From contig JBBHKE010003005.1 of the NCBI GenBank assembly GCA_037447655.1, forward strand, positions 44,701 through 108,700: a stretch of DNA of 64,000 nt. Direction: 5' to 3'. The position numbers and the translations under genes are program-made. Shown piece by piece: positions 1-10,809 of this stretch (its first letter is position 1; every line of letters starts with the position of its first letter). A model generated the notes under the pieces. That model saw nothing but the letters and a program-made list of their open reading frames with translations. It did not search any database and was not told the DNA's origin. The stretch comes from Zygnema cylindricum (taxonomy: Eukaryota > Streptophyta > Zygnematophyceae > Zygnematales > Zygnemataceae).

Positions 1-639
1 TTTTTTTGGCCCTTTTAAGAGTTTATCGCATCAAATAAGAAATAAAAAGTAATGAGATTAATCCCGATAAATTTACTTTCATGTAACAGTGAATTTATCT
101 CACCACATACCAGACACAGTCTGGCATGTATTTACATGGAAAAATTCAATTTTTTATGTTATTTAATCAAAATCATTAACGCCTGCGTACTCTTACACGC
201 AAGATTTTTCCCTTTTTTTGGTACAGCATTTTTTAGGACAAGTGTGTATAAGCAGACTGTCGGCCCAAAGCTGGTACACTTGCGGTTGCCCCAACCAGGC
301 ATCCAAAACCATTAAAAAAACCGTGACACCATAAAAAAAAAAAAATAGCAGGATATGACGCCAACCCCGTTGGCGTTCACATGGTCGAAACCCGGCTGTC
401 AGACGAATATGTGTGAACAGGATTTTTTACGACATGGTTTTTTTCCCTTTTTAGAACGCACATTCTCATGCGTCCGCAATTACTAAAACTAATTTATTGT
501 ATTTTTTAACTTAAAAAGGTACATTTATGTACGGTCTGACACAGACCATACACCACTCTATTTAAGTGACAATGTACTTTCATTTAAATAGCCCTAATTA
601 GAGTAATGAAAAATAAAGAATAAACTACGCTATTTGAGA

Positions 640-888
640 ATTTTCCCGGTTTTTTTTTTCCCGGTTTTTTTTCTCACGGAATGTCATCCTACGACATATC
701 AGTTCGCTAAAAAAATCCGTCCAGCCGCGTGCGCTGTAATTTGATTACGTCAAATTCGGACGTTCGTACAAAAGTGTGCACGACGCACACACATACAGTA
801 TGCCTACGTTGCGCGAGTTTTGTGCAAAGTTTTGTGCGCCTACCAAAGGCCTACCATAAAAAAACCTACTTTTGAACTATGGTTTTGT
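640..888 (+). repeat. Partial copy of TIR family E
   Basis: This matches the reverse complement of about 16730-16940, including the CCCGG/T-run block, the ATGTCATCCTACG block and the GTGCGCTGTA block. It ends in CTACTTTTGAACTATGG, the family's terminal sequence. No intact second end is visible. Confidence 0.65.
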
Positions 889-1261
889 CCGTTTGAGCCT
901 GGTACAGATTTTATTTCGCCAGGGGACTCAAGATCCGATGCCATTTCACGTCGAGCTGACAAGAGGCGCAAAGGCAAAGTGCATCTTCTTCAACCGTGAA
1001 ACGACACAGGCTGGATAGCGGTACGTCTACAATGTCACGAAAAGTTATGCGACGTCACAAGCAGTTACAAAATATAACGTGCGTCATCACAGATTGTACA
1101 CTGTCGACAGCCATCACGGGCATTGTCGACGTATACAATCGTCACGCACTTAAGTGACAACTTCATTTGTTACAAGAAGGGACACCCGAAATTGGAGTCC
1201 GCCGGATCTGCGCTAAAATACAAAGTAAATTCTCTAAGTTTCAAGTACATTGAGACTCACC

Positions 1262-1474
1262 CTTACTGTTGTGTTCATGTTTTTCTCGTCTCTTGTAACA
1301 TTTTTCTCCGTACACACATGTCCCATTGTGGATCTGACGGTTGCGATCAAAATATAAGATTCTCAGCTTTCGATTAGCAGTCTCAAATTGAAATCGGACA
1401 AGTGTGTACGCAGAAAGATGTTCTAAGTGGCGAACAAATTATTAACACTAATAACAATACACGGTGTACCTAGA
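1262..1474. repeat. Probable family F MITE
   Basis: The sequence is an imperfect palindrome. CCGTACACACATGTC near the left answers GACAAGTGTGTACG near the right, and it ends in AATAACAATACACGGTGTA. It resembles the copies at 40975, 46830, 51863 and 56513. Confidence 0.55.
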
Positions 1475-1559
1475 CTGTAGCGTTCTCATTTCGGCTACAT
1501 ATAGAGTGGTAAATAATGAAGGCGTGGAATTTCCGACAGCCGGTAAGACAAGACCATGG

Positions 1560-1837
1560 GTACGGTACGGACCACGATGTCATTTGTCTCATTTGTCTTT
1601 AGCAAACCATATAAACCCAAGATAAATTAAAAAGCACGATGGTAAACCATTTGAGTCCGGGGGTACAAAAGGGGTGGCATGGCCAAAGTGAAAAACTACC
1701 AGGGGAATAAGATAACAGCACAACAGAAACAAAAAGAAAATAAAAACAAAGAAAATAAAAGCACCCAAACTCAAAATGAAGAGCACGACAATTGACAAAG
1801 CCAAAACTACAACCCCAACCCCAATCCTTTTAAATAA
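1560..1837 (-). other. 3' tail of the non-LTR element (probable)
   Basis: On the minus strand this follows directly after the last nuclease-like reading frame. It is T-rich and has no coding signal. I infer it is the 3' untranslated end of the retroelement; the exact terminus is not defined. Confidence 0.35.
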
Positions 1838-2267
1838 CTACGAAAAACAACCCCGTAAGGCCCCCCATCCCGGGGGAGCACGTTGAGGGAGTTTCGAAAC
1901 CCGGCCACGATCCATAGTCGCAACAGCCGATCGGAGGAGAATAGAAGCTTGCACTCGTTGTAAAGCCACAGATAAGCGTTGACGATAAAATGAAGTAAGG
2001 ACCGAAGGTGGAGGGCTCCCTGGTCCTCGACGCTCGAAAGCACGTCGAGCGCAAGTGTTGAGAAACTCGTCCATTCCAACACCCAGGCAACCAAAGATCT
2101 CGACCGCCATCGTAATAAAGTCATCCATAGGGTCACGGTAAGCATAATCACGCTCTTTCGCCTTAGCGGCATCACGAGCCGCCACCCCAACATGTTGAGC
2201 CGCCTGACCAACAACTGTAGCTGAAGTAGGGTTCGCCAAAACAATATCACAGAAGATGCGACGGGCA
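1838..2267 (-). pseudogene. Non-LTR element, C-terminal nuclease-like domain, second half
   Basis: The minus-strand frame reads DIVLANPTSATVV near its start, then AVEIFGCLG, FLNTCARRAF and FYRQRLSVALQRVQAS. From memory this is the C-terminal half of a restriction-like, PD-(D/E)XK-type tail found in GC-rich retroelements of oomycetes and streptophytes. The reading continues upstream to 2267, where it meets the end of an inserted solo LTR. The other half of the domain resumes at 3195 on the far side. No ATG belongs here because the frame is the interior of a larger protein. The family assignment is by recall and not tested. Confidence 0.55.
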
Positions 2268-2272
2268 CCATG

Positions 2273-3189
2273 TGTTGTCCATAGCCATTTCTAGCCATGG
2301 ATTCACCCTAGGAAGCAGCACAAACTACCCTAAAAACAGCGTACTTTGGATACACACAGAATTCAACAGAATTAACAAAACAAGCTGAAACTACATTTAC
2401 AGATATTATCTAGGATATAAAATGACCTCACAAAGTTTCAGACAAAAATAATAAACAGATTGATCACATCATCTAGTCAAAGTTGCAGAAAAACAGTATG
2501 CCAGAACTTTGATCAGACAGGCTAACTTCACAATGAAGTAAAACACAGACCAGGCACACAATAGACCTGAAAATCTGTGACAATATTAAAAATATAAATA
2601 GGAACAAACATGCAGAATTTCAGATAATTCCGCTAGCAGATCTGAGAGTAATCTTCAGAAAAAATTACCAAAAATAACCATAAACAGTTTTTGGTCCAAA
2701 AAGTTCCTATGTCCTAAAATGACGAAGTCCTACAAATATATACAAGAGCTTACTGCTGAATGTACGGAGGCATATCAGCGGTACGCTATCTACCAGCTAC
2801 TCTATTAATGTCGGTATACATGAATACTTCAAGGTATGTCAAAGTGAGTAAATCTACACTAATAATTAATTCACAAAAAGACACATCAATGTTCAACCAA
2901 ATATTTACATCGACGCTTCCGTAAAATCCGCGTAATGAGTATCAACTTGATTAGTCACTTGAGGACGAAACCACGTCATGAACCGACATCACCTACGTAC
3001 GGTCCACTTGATACCACATTATCAAAATACAATCCTTTAACTTCAATTGTACAATTACTCCCCCAATCCACATATCCATTCGAACCTCCATTTGTACCAC
3101 CACAATATTTCCGGTAATAATCTACGCACGAACCGTCGTGTGTGCACAAAATGTGGCGTAAGTACGAAACTAACATTTCAAAAACAACA
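2273..3189 (+). mobile_element. Solo LTR-like insertion G1 (917 bp)
   Basis: The element starts TGTTGTCC and ends AAAACAACA, giving TGTTG/CAACA inverted ends. It is flanked by the direct repeat CCATG at 2268-2272 and 3190-3194. TG...CA ends with a 5-bp target duplication are typical of an LTR. There is no coding sequence. The last 150 bp resemble the end of insertion G2 (31662-33691), including a shared block of CGCACGAA, CGTCGTGTG and ACGAAACTAA. It interrupts the nuclease-like domain of the non-LTR element, and removing it brings the two halves together. Orientation is arbitrary. Confidence 0.75.
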
Positions 3190-3194
3190 CCATG

Positions 3195-3817
3195 AAGCAG
3201 AAAAACATCGATCCGACGCTTGGGAATAATATGAAAAACTTCCCGACGCACAAAAAAGCCTCCCTCTGAAGCGATAGTCGCAACAACATCGCGAATATTG
3301 TCGGCCCCTGGATCTAATCTCCCCCATGGGAGCAATGAAGCAAATGGACACCATCGCCACCCAAAACGCGACCACATGCGTAAACAAGAGAGCCAAGTAA
3401 AGGAGGATGGGGGAGGCCAAGGCGAAACCGGAGGGCGGTGGTGAACTGAGCTGGTGAGGATCGGAGAGTGGAAAAAATCGGTGTAGCGAAAAGCCAAGAC
3501 CCAAAACCAGGTCCGCCACAAGAGAGAACATGGGCACGCGAAGAATCAAAGGGAAGCGCATGGAGAAGGTCGGATTTAATGGCGGCGACAACCCGATCAG
3601 AAATCAATTCCTGGACACGCTCAACAAATTTTGTAACAAGGGTGGAGAAATTGACACATCCACTACGGCATGGGGAGGAAGAGAACGTGACGCGTCCAAT
3701 AGAGATCGTTGGAAGGCGAACACACCGTTTGAAACCTGAGGGATAACAGTAGCTAGAACGGGGGTGTCCCCAGCCAAGAAACGTGAAATAAGAGTGGAGG
3801 CAATAAAACACCAACAT
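3195..3817 (-). pseudogene. Non-LTR element, linker, Cys/His motif and first half of nuclease-like domain
   Basis: The piece is read in two minus-strand frames. One gives GPGFGSWLFATP, FTTALRFRLGLP and then a Cys/His-type stretch CGRVLGGDGVHLLHCSHGG. The other resumes with DNIRDVVATIASEGGF and RRIDVFLLHG. These correspond to the region after the RT in GC-rich non-LTR elements: a Cys/His motif, then the start of a restriction-like nuclease domain. The change of frame near 3310-3330 shows at least one frameshift. The domain is cut at 3195 by insertion G1 and continues at 2267. Confidence 0.55.
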
Positions 3818-3922
3818 TCCAAATATGCAGCGAGGGCAACACGAGCAGTGGATAGTAGACCCAACCCCCCAGTAGAGACAAGGAGGGATGCCTGAATGCG
3901 GGCCGATGGCCCAGACTCGCGA

Positions 3923-5546
3923 TCAAATGCCCATTCGACCTAACAGAGTGTGGAGGACTTCCATGAGGCGATCGTCAAAGGCCGAGAGAGAGGAGATAAA
4001 TGTCGGAGTGGGAGGGGAAGTACGAGTAAGATAAGAAAGGCGGTGGGAAGAACACCTGGTTAACATAGCAAAAGCAACTTGGGGATCGCGAAGGCGAGGA
4101 AGATCGTCCACTTGGGCTAGATCTGTCTGTAAAGCATCATGAAGGAATTGGGTCACGAAAGTATCCGAACAAAGGGGGTAACCAAGCACTCGAATGCCAT
4201 CCGAGGGAGAAGGGGTTTGAAAACCAAGAGGGGGAGTAAACGAAAGTGGAATATCCTGAGGAGACCAAATAACACACTTCGACGGATGGACTGAAAGGTT
4301 GAGTTCGGCTAAATGTTCCTTGAAAAAATCATATGCCAACACGACGTGTTCTTTGGGCCCAATAATGTGCGTATTATTTGCGACCGAAGGGAAAAGGCAA
4401 GAAGGGAAGGCTGCCGCGGAGGCACGAAGGGCCCGGTAATGGCCAAGGGCGAACAAAGGTCCGCCGAGAGGGTCGCCATTGCAAGTGCCAGTAGCAAAGG
4501 AGAGAGGAATGAGATCACTATCGGCCGAGAACGAAAGGCTGCTTGTCAAAGAATAGAAAGCCCTCACAAAAAGGAATAATTGGACAATTAGAGATGGAGC
4601 CGCCATAAGCTCCGAAAAAATCACGTTCCGATCCACCCTATTAAAGGCATTGGAAACGTCAACCTGAAGGACCAACCAATCCGGATGAACATCCAACAAA
4701 GCCCGAATCACGTGGATCACGACCTCACAACCCCCTCTCGTGGCCACTCCAAACTGATGAGGAGAAAAATAATCATGAAAAGCTGGTTGGAGCTGGAGAC
4801 ATATCGCACGAGCCACCAATCTATATAAATCCTCTCCCACGGCGATAGGGCGGATCCCACCATTAGGTTTGGCTACTGCCACAAGACGGGACGCCGTGAG
4901 AAAATCACAAATCCGAGGGGGGACATCCCCACTAGCAATAAGGGAACATACTCGAAAAATCACATCGAACCCCCGAGCACCCGATTCAGGGGGCAAAACA
5001 TCACGAAACAACTCATACATAGTGCCCAACGGGCCCCCCGCTAAAAGGTGAGGAGAAGAGCTAAGAGCCTTAATGAAAACCTCCCGATCCAAAGTAAAAC
5101 TCCCAGAAGGGTGAAAGGCGTGGGTAGAAGGGGGTAAATGGGAAGGGGCGGGGGGGTGGAAAGCTCGAAAAACCTCAATAGTGGAAAAAGATCTAGGGGC
5201 AGGGGTGAATGGCTGTAGGGCCCGAACCGCTCGAGAAAGCTCACTAACACGGCTTAAGTGAATTGCTCGACGATAAGAGGTCGGGACATCCGATGGCCTA
5301 GGTGGCCGACGTGGTATGAAAGATGTTCTCGATACCCGATCCTCATGCTTGGCGTGGAGGGCCTTCCAATCACCACGAAAGAATCGGCAACAACGGGCCA
5401 TAGTTTCTCTAGCCCCAGTGCCCCATCCACGACCTGGAAAGACTAACACCTAGAGAGAGAACATAAGAAGAAGGTGCCAAGGAGCAAGGTCCGTCGAGTT
5501 TGAAGAAATGTGGGACAAGGGGAGGTGGAGGGCATCTTGTACTATT
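3923..5546 (-). pseudogene. Non-LTR retroelement reverse transcriptase, inactivated
   Basis: The minus-strand reading frame covers most of an RT. Motif A is LQVDVSNAFNRVD and retains its aspartate. The NGDPLGGPLFALGHYRAL stretch corresponds to the usual QGDPLGGPLF motif. The catalytic motif normally (Y/V)ADD reads VANN at about 4370-4381, so both catalytic aspartates are asparagine and the enzyme must be dead. Both changes are GAT to AAT. The frame continues upstream past a stop near 5450 (LLLMFSL, stop, VLVFPGRGWG) to 5546, where the copia-1 LTR begins, so the N-terminal part is missing. The sequence is much richer in GC than its surroundings. Confidence 0.8.
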
Positions 5547-6464
5547 TGTAGAAATTAATGGTCCATTTTTTGTATTTTCTAGGTCTAAATAGAAATATAG
5601 AAAGAAGCCGAGGCAGTCTACCTCTAACTTCTCTCTCCAACTCTCAAACTTGTCGCAGTCACTGAGAAATTGGAGAGGGAGCTAGAGCCATGGCTACCTA
5701 GGCTATCCACAGGTTTACGCGAAATTTATATTAGTTAGGGGTTTATTTTATCTAAAAGGTATGTGCCGGCCACAGGATTTGATCCCTGTACCTATTGGCC
5801 GGCAAACAGTGGATAGCCGGTAGCCTTAGCCGTTAAGTCTAGAACTAGTGTTACGTACTATATAGTTTGATATTAATTTAAACATATATATGTAAGATAA
5901 ATCATTTAACTGTAATTGTTGACGGCCGAAATTAGCGCCGAGATCGCGGAAGAAGATTTCGGCGGTTTGTGGCCTTCGCCACATCGGATGACACGTGGCG
6001 AAATGACATTGAATCGTGGAATCTCTAGAGATAAGGGCATCGAATCCGGATATGACATGTGTCGACATTTAGGCCATGTCTTACAATGTCCCTACATAAA
6101 GTACACCGGTAGCTGTACTTTTGCCTACGGAACTGTAACCTGATTGGTTCCGTACATCAGTAGATAGAGTCTGTGAGAGAGATAGGACTTAGAAAAATTA
6201 GGAGATAGGACCCACTCTCCTAGAGAGCTTCTGTACAAAAGGTCAACTTTGACCCTCCATAATTTACTGCTCAGGGGAGCAAATTCAGAGATTCTTTTTG
6301 CTATAGACTCAGAGGAGTCTTCCCTTCACATGGGTGCAGGTGGTCAAATTTTTTGTTTGCCAAGGAGGTAGTTGTTTTTGCTGAAACACAAAGGGGTCAG
6401 AGTTATCCTAGAGGCTTCTTGGAAGCTGTCCACTCTGAGGACTTATGGAGGTCTCAGAGTTTCA
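5547..6464 (+). mobile_element. Copia-1 5' LTR
   Basis: It starts TGTAGAAATTAATGG and ends GAGTTTCA. It matches 10810-11861 along its length but lacks about 130 bp present there (about 11160-11290), a deletion in this copy. The primer-binding site follows immediately. It carries an antisense tRNA-like hairpin at 5765-5803. No matching target duplication was found (CTATT on the left, TCGGT after the right LTR), so the element or its flanks have been rearranged. Confidence 0.8.
5765..5803 (-). other. tRNA-like hairpin in LTR (copy A)
   Basis: Outer stem GCCGGCC (5765-5771) pairs with GGCCGGC (5797-5803). Inner stem ACAGG (5772-5776) pairs with CCTGT (5785-5789). Read on the minus strand, the loop region GGGATCAAATCC resembles a tRNA T-arm or B box. 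Equivalent hairpins with different stem sequences occur in the other LTR copies. Confidence 0.6.
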
Positions 6465-6479
6465 GGTTATGGGCCCACC
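6465..6479 (+). other. Copia-1 primer-binding site (half-tRNA type)
   Basis: GGTTATGGGCCCACC follows the LTR directly. It is the exact complement of the anticodon-arm sequence GGTGGGCCCATAACC of plant initiator tRNA-Met as I recall it, not of the tRNA 3' end. This resembles the half-tRNA priming described for Drosophila copia. The gag ATG (6469-6471) lies inside the site, opposite the CAU anticodon. Confidence 0.7.
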
Positions 6480-7382
6480 CTCTAGGGTACCAATCTTTAA
6501 TCGATCTGGCTTGATATACTAGGAAAGTATGATGATAGGAGCTCTATGCGAAAAAAGGTTTTGGGGGATAGTGAGTGGACGGTACGGACGTCCATCAAGT
6601 CTTGGAATCCCTCCAGGGTTTGGAGGAAGCAGATTCACCAGGAAAGAGGATCCACCTTCAACGGAGGAAACACAGGAAGGAGAAGTGGTGGACAAAGGAA
6701 AGGAGAAAGAGGCGACCACACCAATAGCAACTCGTTCGGCATTCATGTCACCTATTCCGAGGAATGAGGAGAATGATAGTGAAACCTAGGACTTCAACTA
6801 TATGGCGGCAAAGCACTTCATCCTACGCCATCTCACTCAAGGACTTGCATGTCCTCATTTGCTGGTAGAAAGGGCATCCGATCTTTGGATGGCTCTCATA
6901 GAGATGTACCGAAGTGGTACGATTTAGCAACAACAGTTGGCTGATCAGAAAGTTAAGGAGTATGTATACAAAAGGGGGAAGATGTTGGATTTTTGCAATG
7001 AGCTTGCTACACTCTTCATGGAGGTAGAGAGTGCGGGAAAAGATTTTAGTGAAAGGAAAAGGTTAACTGTTTACTGATGAAGTTACCCGAGAGTTCGAAA
7101 ACATAGTCAACCGTGTGCAGGACTTGCCAGACTCAAGGTGGATATGGAACTCAGTGGTAGGGATGATTCTCATTTGGGAGAATACGATTGAGATCCGAAG
7201 GGGAGGGAAGAGTGGCCAAGCCTTGGCAACTGCAACCGATTGGAAGAACAAGGATTCTTGGAAACCGGCCGGAAACTATGGGGGGAGGGAGCAAAAAAAT
7301 CAGACCGACGAGTTTGGACCAAGGGCTCCCAAAGGTTTATGTCATTTTTGTAAGAAACCTGGGCACTATATGGGTCACTAAG
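6469..7382 (+). pseudogene. Copia-1 gag (UBN2-type), broken
   Basis: It starts MGPPSRVPIF at the ATG inside the primer-binding site, followed by FWGIVSG and PPGFGG. The minus-strand relative at 39183-39513 has the same features (MGPPSRVSMF, FWGIVAG). It continues through a UBN2-like stretch (DLWMALIEMYRSGTI, FCNELATLF) to a nucleocapsid zinc knuckle CHFCKKPGHYMGH near 7341, whose final Cys position is lost. In-frame stops occur at 6520 (the relative has Trp there), about 6786 and about 6928. Frameshifts lie near 7075 and 7180. The product would have packaged element RNA. Confidence 0.75.
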
Positions 7383-8927
7383 ATAACCGAGCTTTGGTTA
7401 AAGGAGGGGCAGACCGGTGGTACCCCGAGAGGAAAGAAAAAAACCCTTGTGACACAGGTACATGAGGCGGAATCCGAGGACGAGGACGATGAGCTCCTTT
7501 TAGATGAGGAGTTGGAGGCGAAAAACGAGGTCGAAATTCCACGAAGGCAGAAATGTGCTTACGGTGGATTGAAAGGTGAAGCAGGCTGGATTGTAGATTC
7601 AGGTGCCTCCATGCACATGTGTAAGGATAGGCACCTGTTCACTAAGATAAGAAATATTCCCACCGTAGAGATAGAGTACGGGGATGGGAGGATAGTCACC
7701 ACTACTCTTGTAGGATCGGTAGATTTGAAAGTGTTAGTAGAAGGAAAGACATCCATAGTAACATTCTCCGATGTATTGTTTATTCCGGAGCTGAACAAAA
7801 ACCTCATCTTTACATCCGTATTAGATGATAAGGGTTTTTTTACTAGCACTAGGGAAGGAGTCTTTACTGCTAGTTTTGAGGAGGATGTCTATTTCATTGC
7901 TGAGAAAGGTAGCCATGGGATGTTTAGGCTGATCTTAAGTAATAAAAATAAGAAACTTTATTATGCTGGTGTTCATGATATTATGATGTGGCATAAGAGG
8001 CTTGGGCATGTGAATCTAGATAAGTTAAGAGAAATGAAAAAGATGGGAGTGGTCGAAGGGATTAAGTTCAGTGAGAATGATAATATAAGTGATTGTAGTG
8101 GATGTGCTCAAGGTAAAACACACAGATTACCCTTTTCTAAAACAACCACCTATAAGGGAGAAAAAATTATAGATCTAGTACACACAGATATTTGGGGACC
8201 GGCTAAAGTGCCCTCGTCGGGGGGGAAGAGATTTATGATGACTATCACTGATGATTGGTCTCGGTATTCTCGAGTGTATTTTTTGAAAAACAAGTCCGAA
8301 ACTCAGGATTGTTTCAGACAATTTAAAGCATGGAGCGAAAAACTCCATGAAACTCCAATCAAGAGAATACGGAGTGACAATGGTGGAGAGTATACTTCTA
8401 ACCAGTTTGAGGATTTTCTGAGGGAAGATGGGGTCCAACACCAAAAGGCAGTCCCAGAAAACGCGGAACAGAATGGGGTAGCTGAAAGGTTAACTGGAAC
8501 ACTAAGTGATAGTGCTAGAAGTATATTGTCAAATAAGAAGATAGGAAAAAGGTTTTGGGTAGAAGCAATGAACTGTGCTAATTACCTCAAAAATAGAGTT
8601 CTTACTTCAGCTATAAAAGATCAAACACCTTATGAGAGATGGACAGGTCAGAAACCAGACATATCTCACTTAAAGGTTTTCGGCAGTCAAGTATTCAGTC
8701 TAGATACTGATCGGTCCAATTTGAAGCTAGATCCTAAAGGAAAACCAGGATACTTATTAGGATATGATGAGGATGTTAAAGGATATAGAGTTTATGATCT
8801 AAAAAGGGAAGATATAATCTTAGTAAAGCATCTAGTAGTTATGGATGAAGGAAAGTTTGTGGATCCCTTCAAATATACGAAGTCAGTAAAAAACAGATTT
8901 GATTCAGAAAATTCCAATGACTTTTAG
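7383..8927 (+). pseudogene. Copia-1 protease-integrase segment
   Basis: This is the longest open part of copia-1. In order: an acidic linker; a protease with intact WIVDSGASMHMC active site; a GAG-pre-integrase zinc finger (WHKRLGHVN then CSGCAQGK, the HHCC pattern); and an integrase core with aspartates in VHTDIWGP and RSDNGGEY and the glutamate in QNGVAER. This segment alone has no internal stop. It ends at a TAG at 8925, which interrupts the spacer before RT. Gag and RT are broken, so it cannot act as part of an autonomous element. Confidence 0.85.
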
Positions 8928-9069
8928 CTTCCTAACTATCCTGGTTTTAGAGAAGATGACATTCTTGCAGGTACAAATCAGACCGAAAAGGACTCGGCTG
9001 TGGAAACTCCAATGACAACTCTACCCGAAGCGGAAGACGTGGTTGAAATTGATTCGGAATCAAGGGATA

Positions 9070-10795
9070 GGGGAGAAGCCTAGTTTGTTCGAAAGAATCC
9101 ACGAGAACCATCTATTCCGGCCTCAGATTTTGAGGGGGGGAGGAGAAGTAGCAAAAGACTGCAAGAAAAACAGGTTAATAACAAGGTAACTAAACTATCT
9201 CATCAAGATGAACCTCGTACTTATGGAGAGGCGATGACTTGTCCAGAAAGAAACCGGTGGAGGACAGCCATCAATGAGGAGATGGCCTCAATCATGGCAG
9301 CCGATAGTTGGGAGCTGGTGGATTGTCCACCTACCCGAAAACCAATCGGTTGTTATTGGGTTTTCAAATTAAAACTGAACCCAGATAACACAATCAAACG
9401 CTACAAGGCCAGATTAGTGGCAAATAGATTTACACAAAAAGAGGGAATTGACTACGAGGAAACTTTTGCCCCGGTGGTCAAATTTCCCTCTGTCCGCATA
9501 CTTCTCAGTTTAGCAGCTGCGGAAGACATAGAAATGCACCAGATGGACATCAAGACAACCTTTTTGCATGGAGAATTAAAAGAGGAGATCTTCATGCGAC
9601 AACCCGAAGGTTTTGTGGAGGAAGGAGAGGAGAGTAAGGTATGCCGACTGATTAAATCTCTTTATGGTTTGAAACAGGCGCCTCGACAATGAAATAAGAA
9701 GCTTGATGAGATTCTTACCGGTCTGGGATATATTCGGATCAGCTCAGATCACTCAATCTATGTTTTCGAAGATGAGGAAGGTTTTATATACATTGCAATT
9801 TATGTTGATGATTAGCTTGTTTTAAGTAAATCAATGGAAAAAATTAATAAACTGAAAACCGATCTTAAGGGGAGATTTGAAATGAAGGATATGGGGGAAG
9901 CAAAATATATTTTTGGAATTTAAGTAGAGAGAGACCGAAAAAGAAATATTATAAGACTGACTCAAAAGGAAGCAATAGGGAACATGGTGGAAAAATTCCA
10001 GATGGATAAAGCTAATAGTTGTACAACTGCAATGGAGTTAAAGAAGGGAAGTGAGGGGAGTGAGGAAGAAGGAGTCATATTATTAGACGAGTAATTATCT
10101 CCTGAAGAACAGAAGTTCATGAAGACTATTCCTTACAGGCAAGTTGTGGGAAGTCTAATCTATTTTATGAATTGTACCCGGCCGGATTTAGCTGCAGCTG
10201 TTGGAGTGCTGAGTAGAAGTCTAAATGCTCCCACTAAGAAGGATTGGGAGGCAGCTAAGAGAGTCCTTAGATATTTGATAGGAACTAGGGATCTATGGTT
10301 GCATTTGGGTGGGGAGAATACTGACATCACTCCTTCGAGTGATGTCTGTTATGGTGATGCTCCGAAGAGGAGATACACTTCTGGATATGTATTATATGTG
10401 GGTGATGGGGCTTGCTGTTGGAGTAGCAAACAACAAAAATTTATTGCTCAGTCCACCATGGAGGTTGAGTATATGGCCTCTTGCCCTGCTGTAAAAGAAT
10501 TGATGTGGGTCAAGTCTTTGCTTGGTGAGCTTGGTCACCTTAAGAGTGGTGTGTAGAAATTTTTTTGTGATAGTCAGGCAGCAATCGCTATATCTGCCAA
10601 TCCTAAACATCATTTTAAAGCCACACACATGGACATCAAACTCAGCTTTGTTAGAGAGAAAGTAGAAAACAAAATAATCAGTTTAGAGTACAGACGAGAT
10701 AGTGAGATGGTAGCAGATATGATGACCAAACCTGTGCCTTCCCCTAAGCTAATTTTTTGCAGGGAGAAGTGTGGTCTGAAATTAAAGATTGACTA
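9070..10795 (+). pseudogene. Copia-1 reverse transcriptase-RNase H, broken
   Basis: The RT begins near MTCPERNRWRTAINEEM, with KARLVANRFTQKEGIDYEETF, HQMDIKTTFLHGELKEE and SLYGLKQAPRQ. A TGA at 9690 follows where Trp is expected. The active site YVDD is followed at once by a TAG (9813-9815). Further stops lie near 9920, 10092 and 10552. RNase H follows, with YRQVVGSLIY, TRPDLAAAVG, SSKQQKFIAQST and KELMWVKSLL. The frame closes near 10795. Apart from these stops it stays in one frame, and most stops can be explained by single C-to-T or G-to-A changes. Confidence 0.85.
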
Positions 10796-10796
10796 G

Positions 10797-10809
10797 AAAA
10801 AAAGGGGAG
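10797..10809 (+). other. Copia-1 polypurine tract
   Basis: AAAAAAGGGGAG lies directly before the TGTAG start of the 3' LTR, the usual place for plus-strand priming. Confidence 0.7.

Larger units (their letters stand above)
1..1560. other. AT-rich intergenic DNA with two repeat fragments
   Basis: I see no credible gene here. The short open frames have no recognisable composition or motif. The stretch contains a partial copy of TIR family E and a probable family F MITE, listed separately. The rest is unique-looking AT-rich sequence with short homopolymer runs. Confidence 0.6.
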
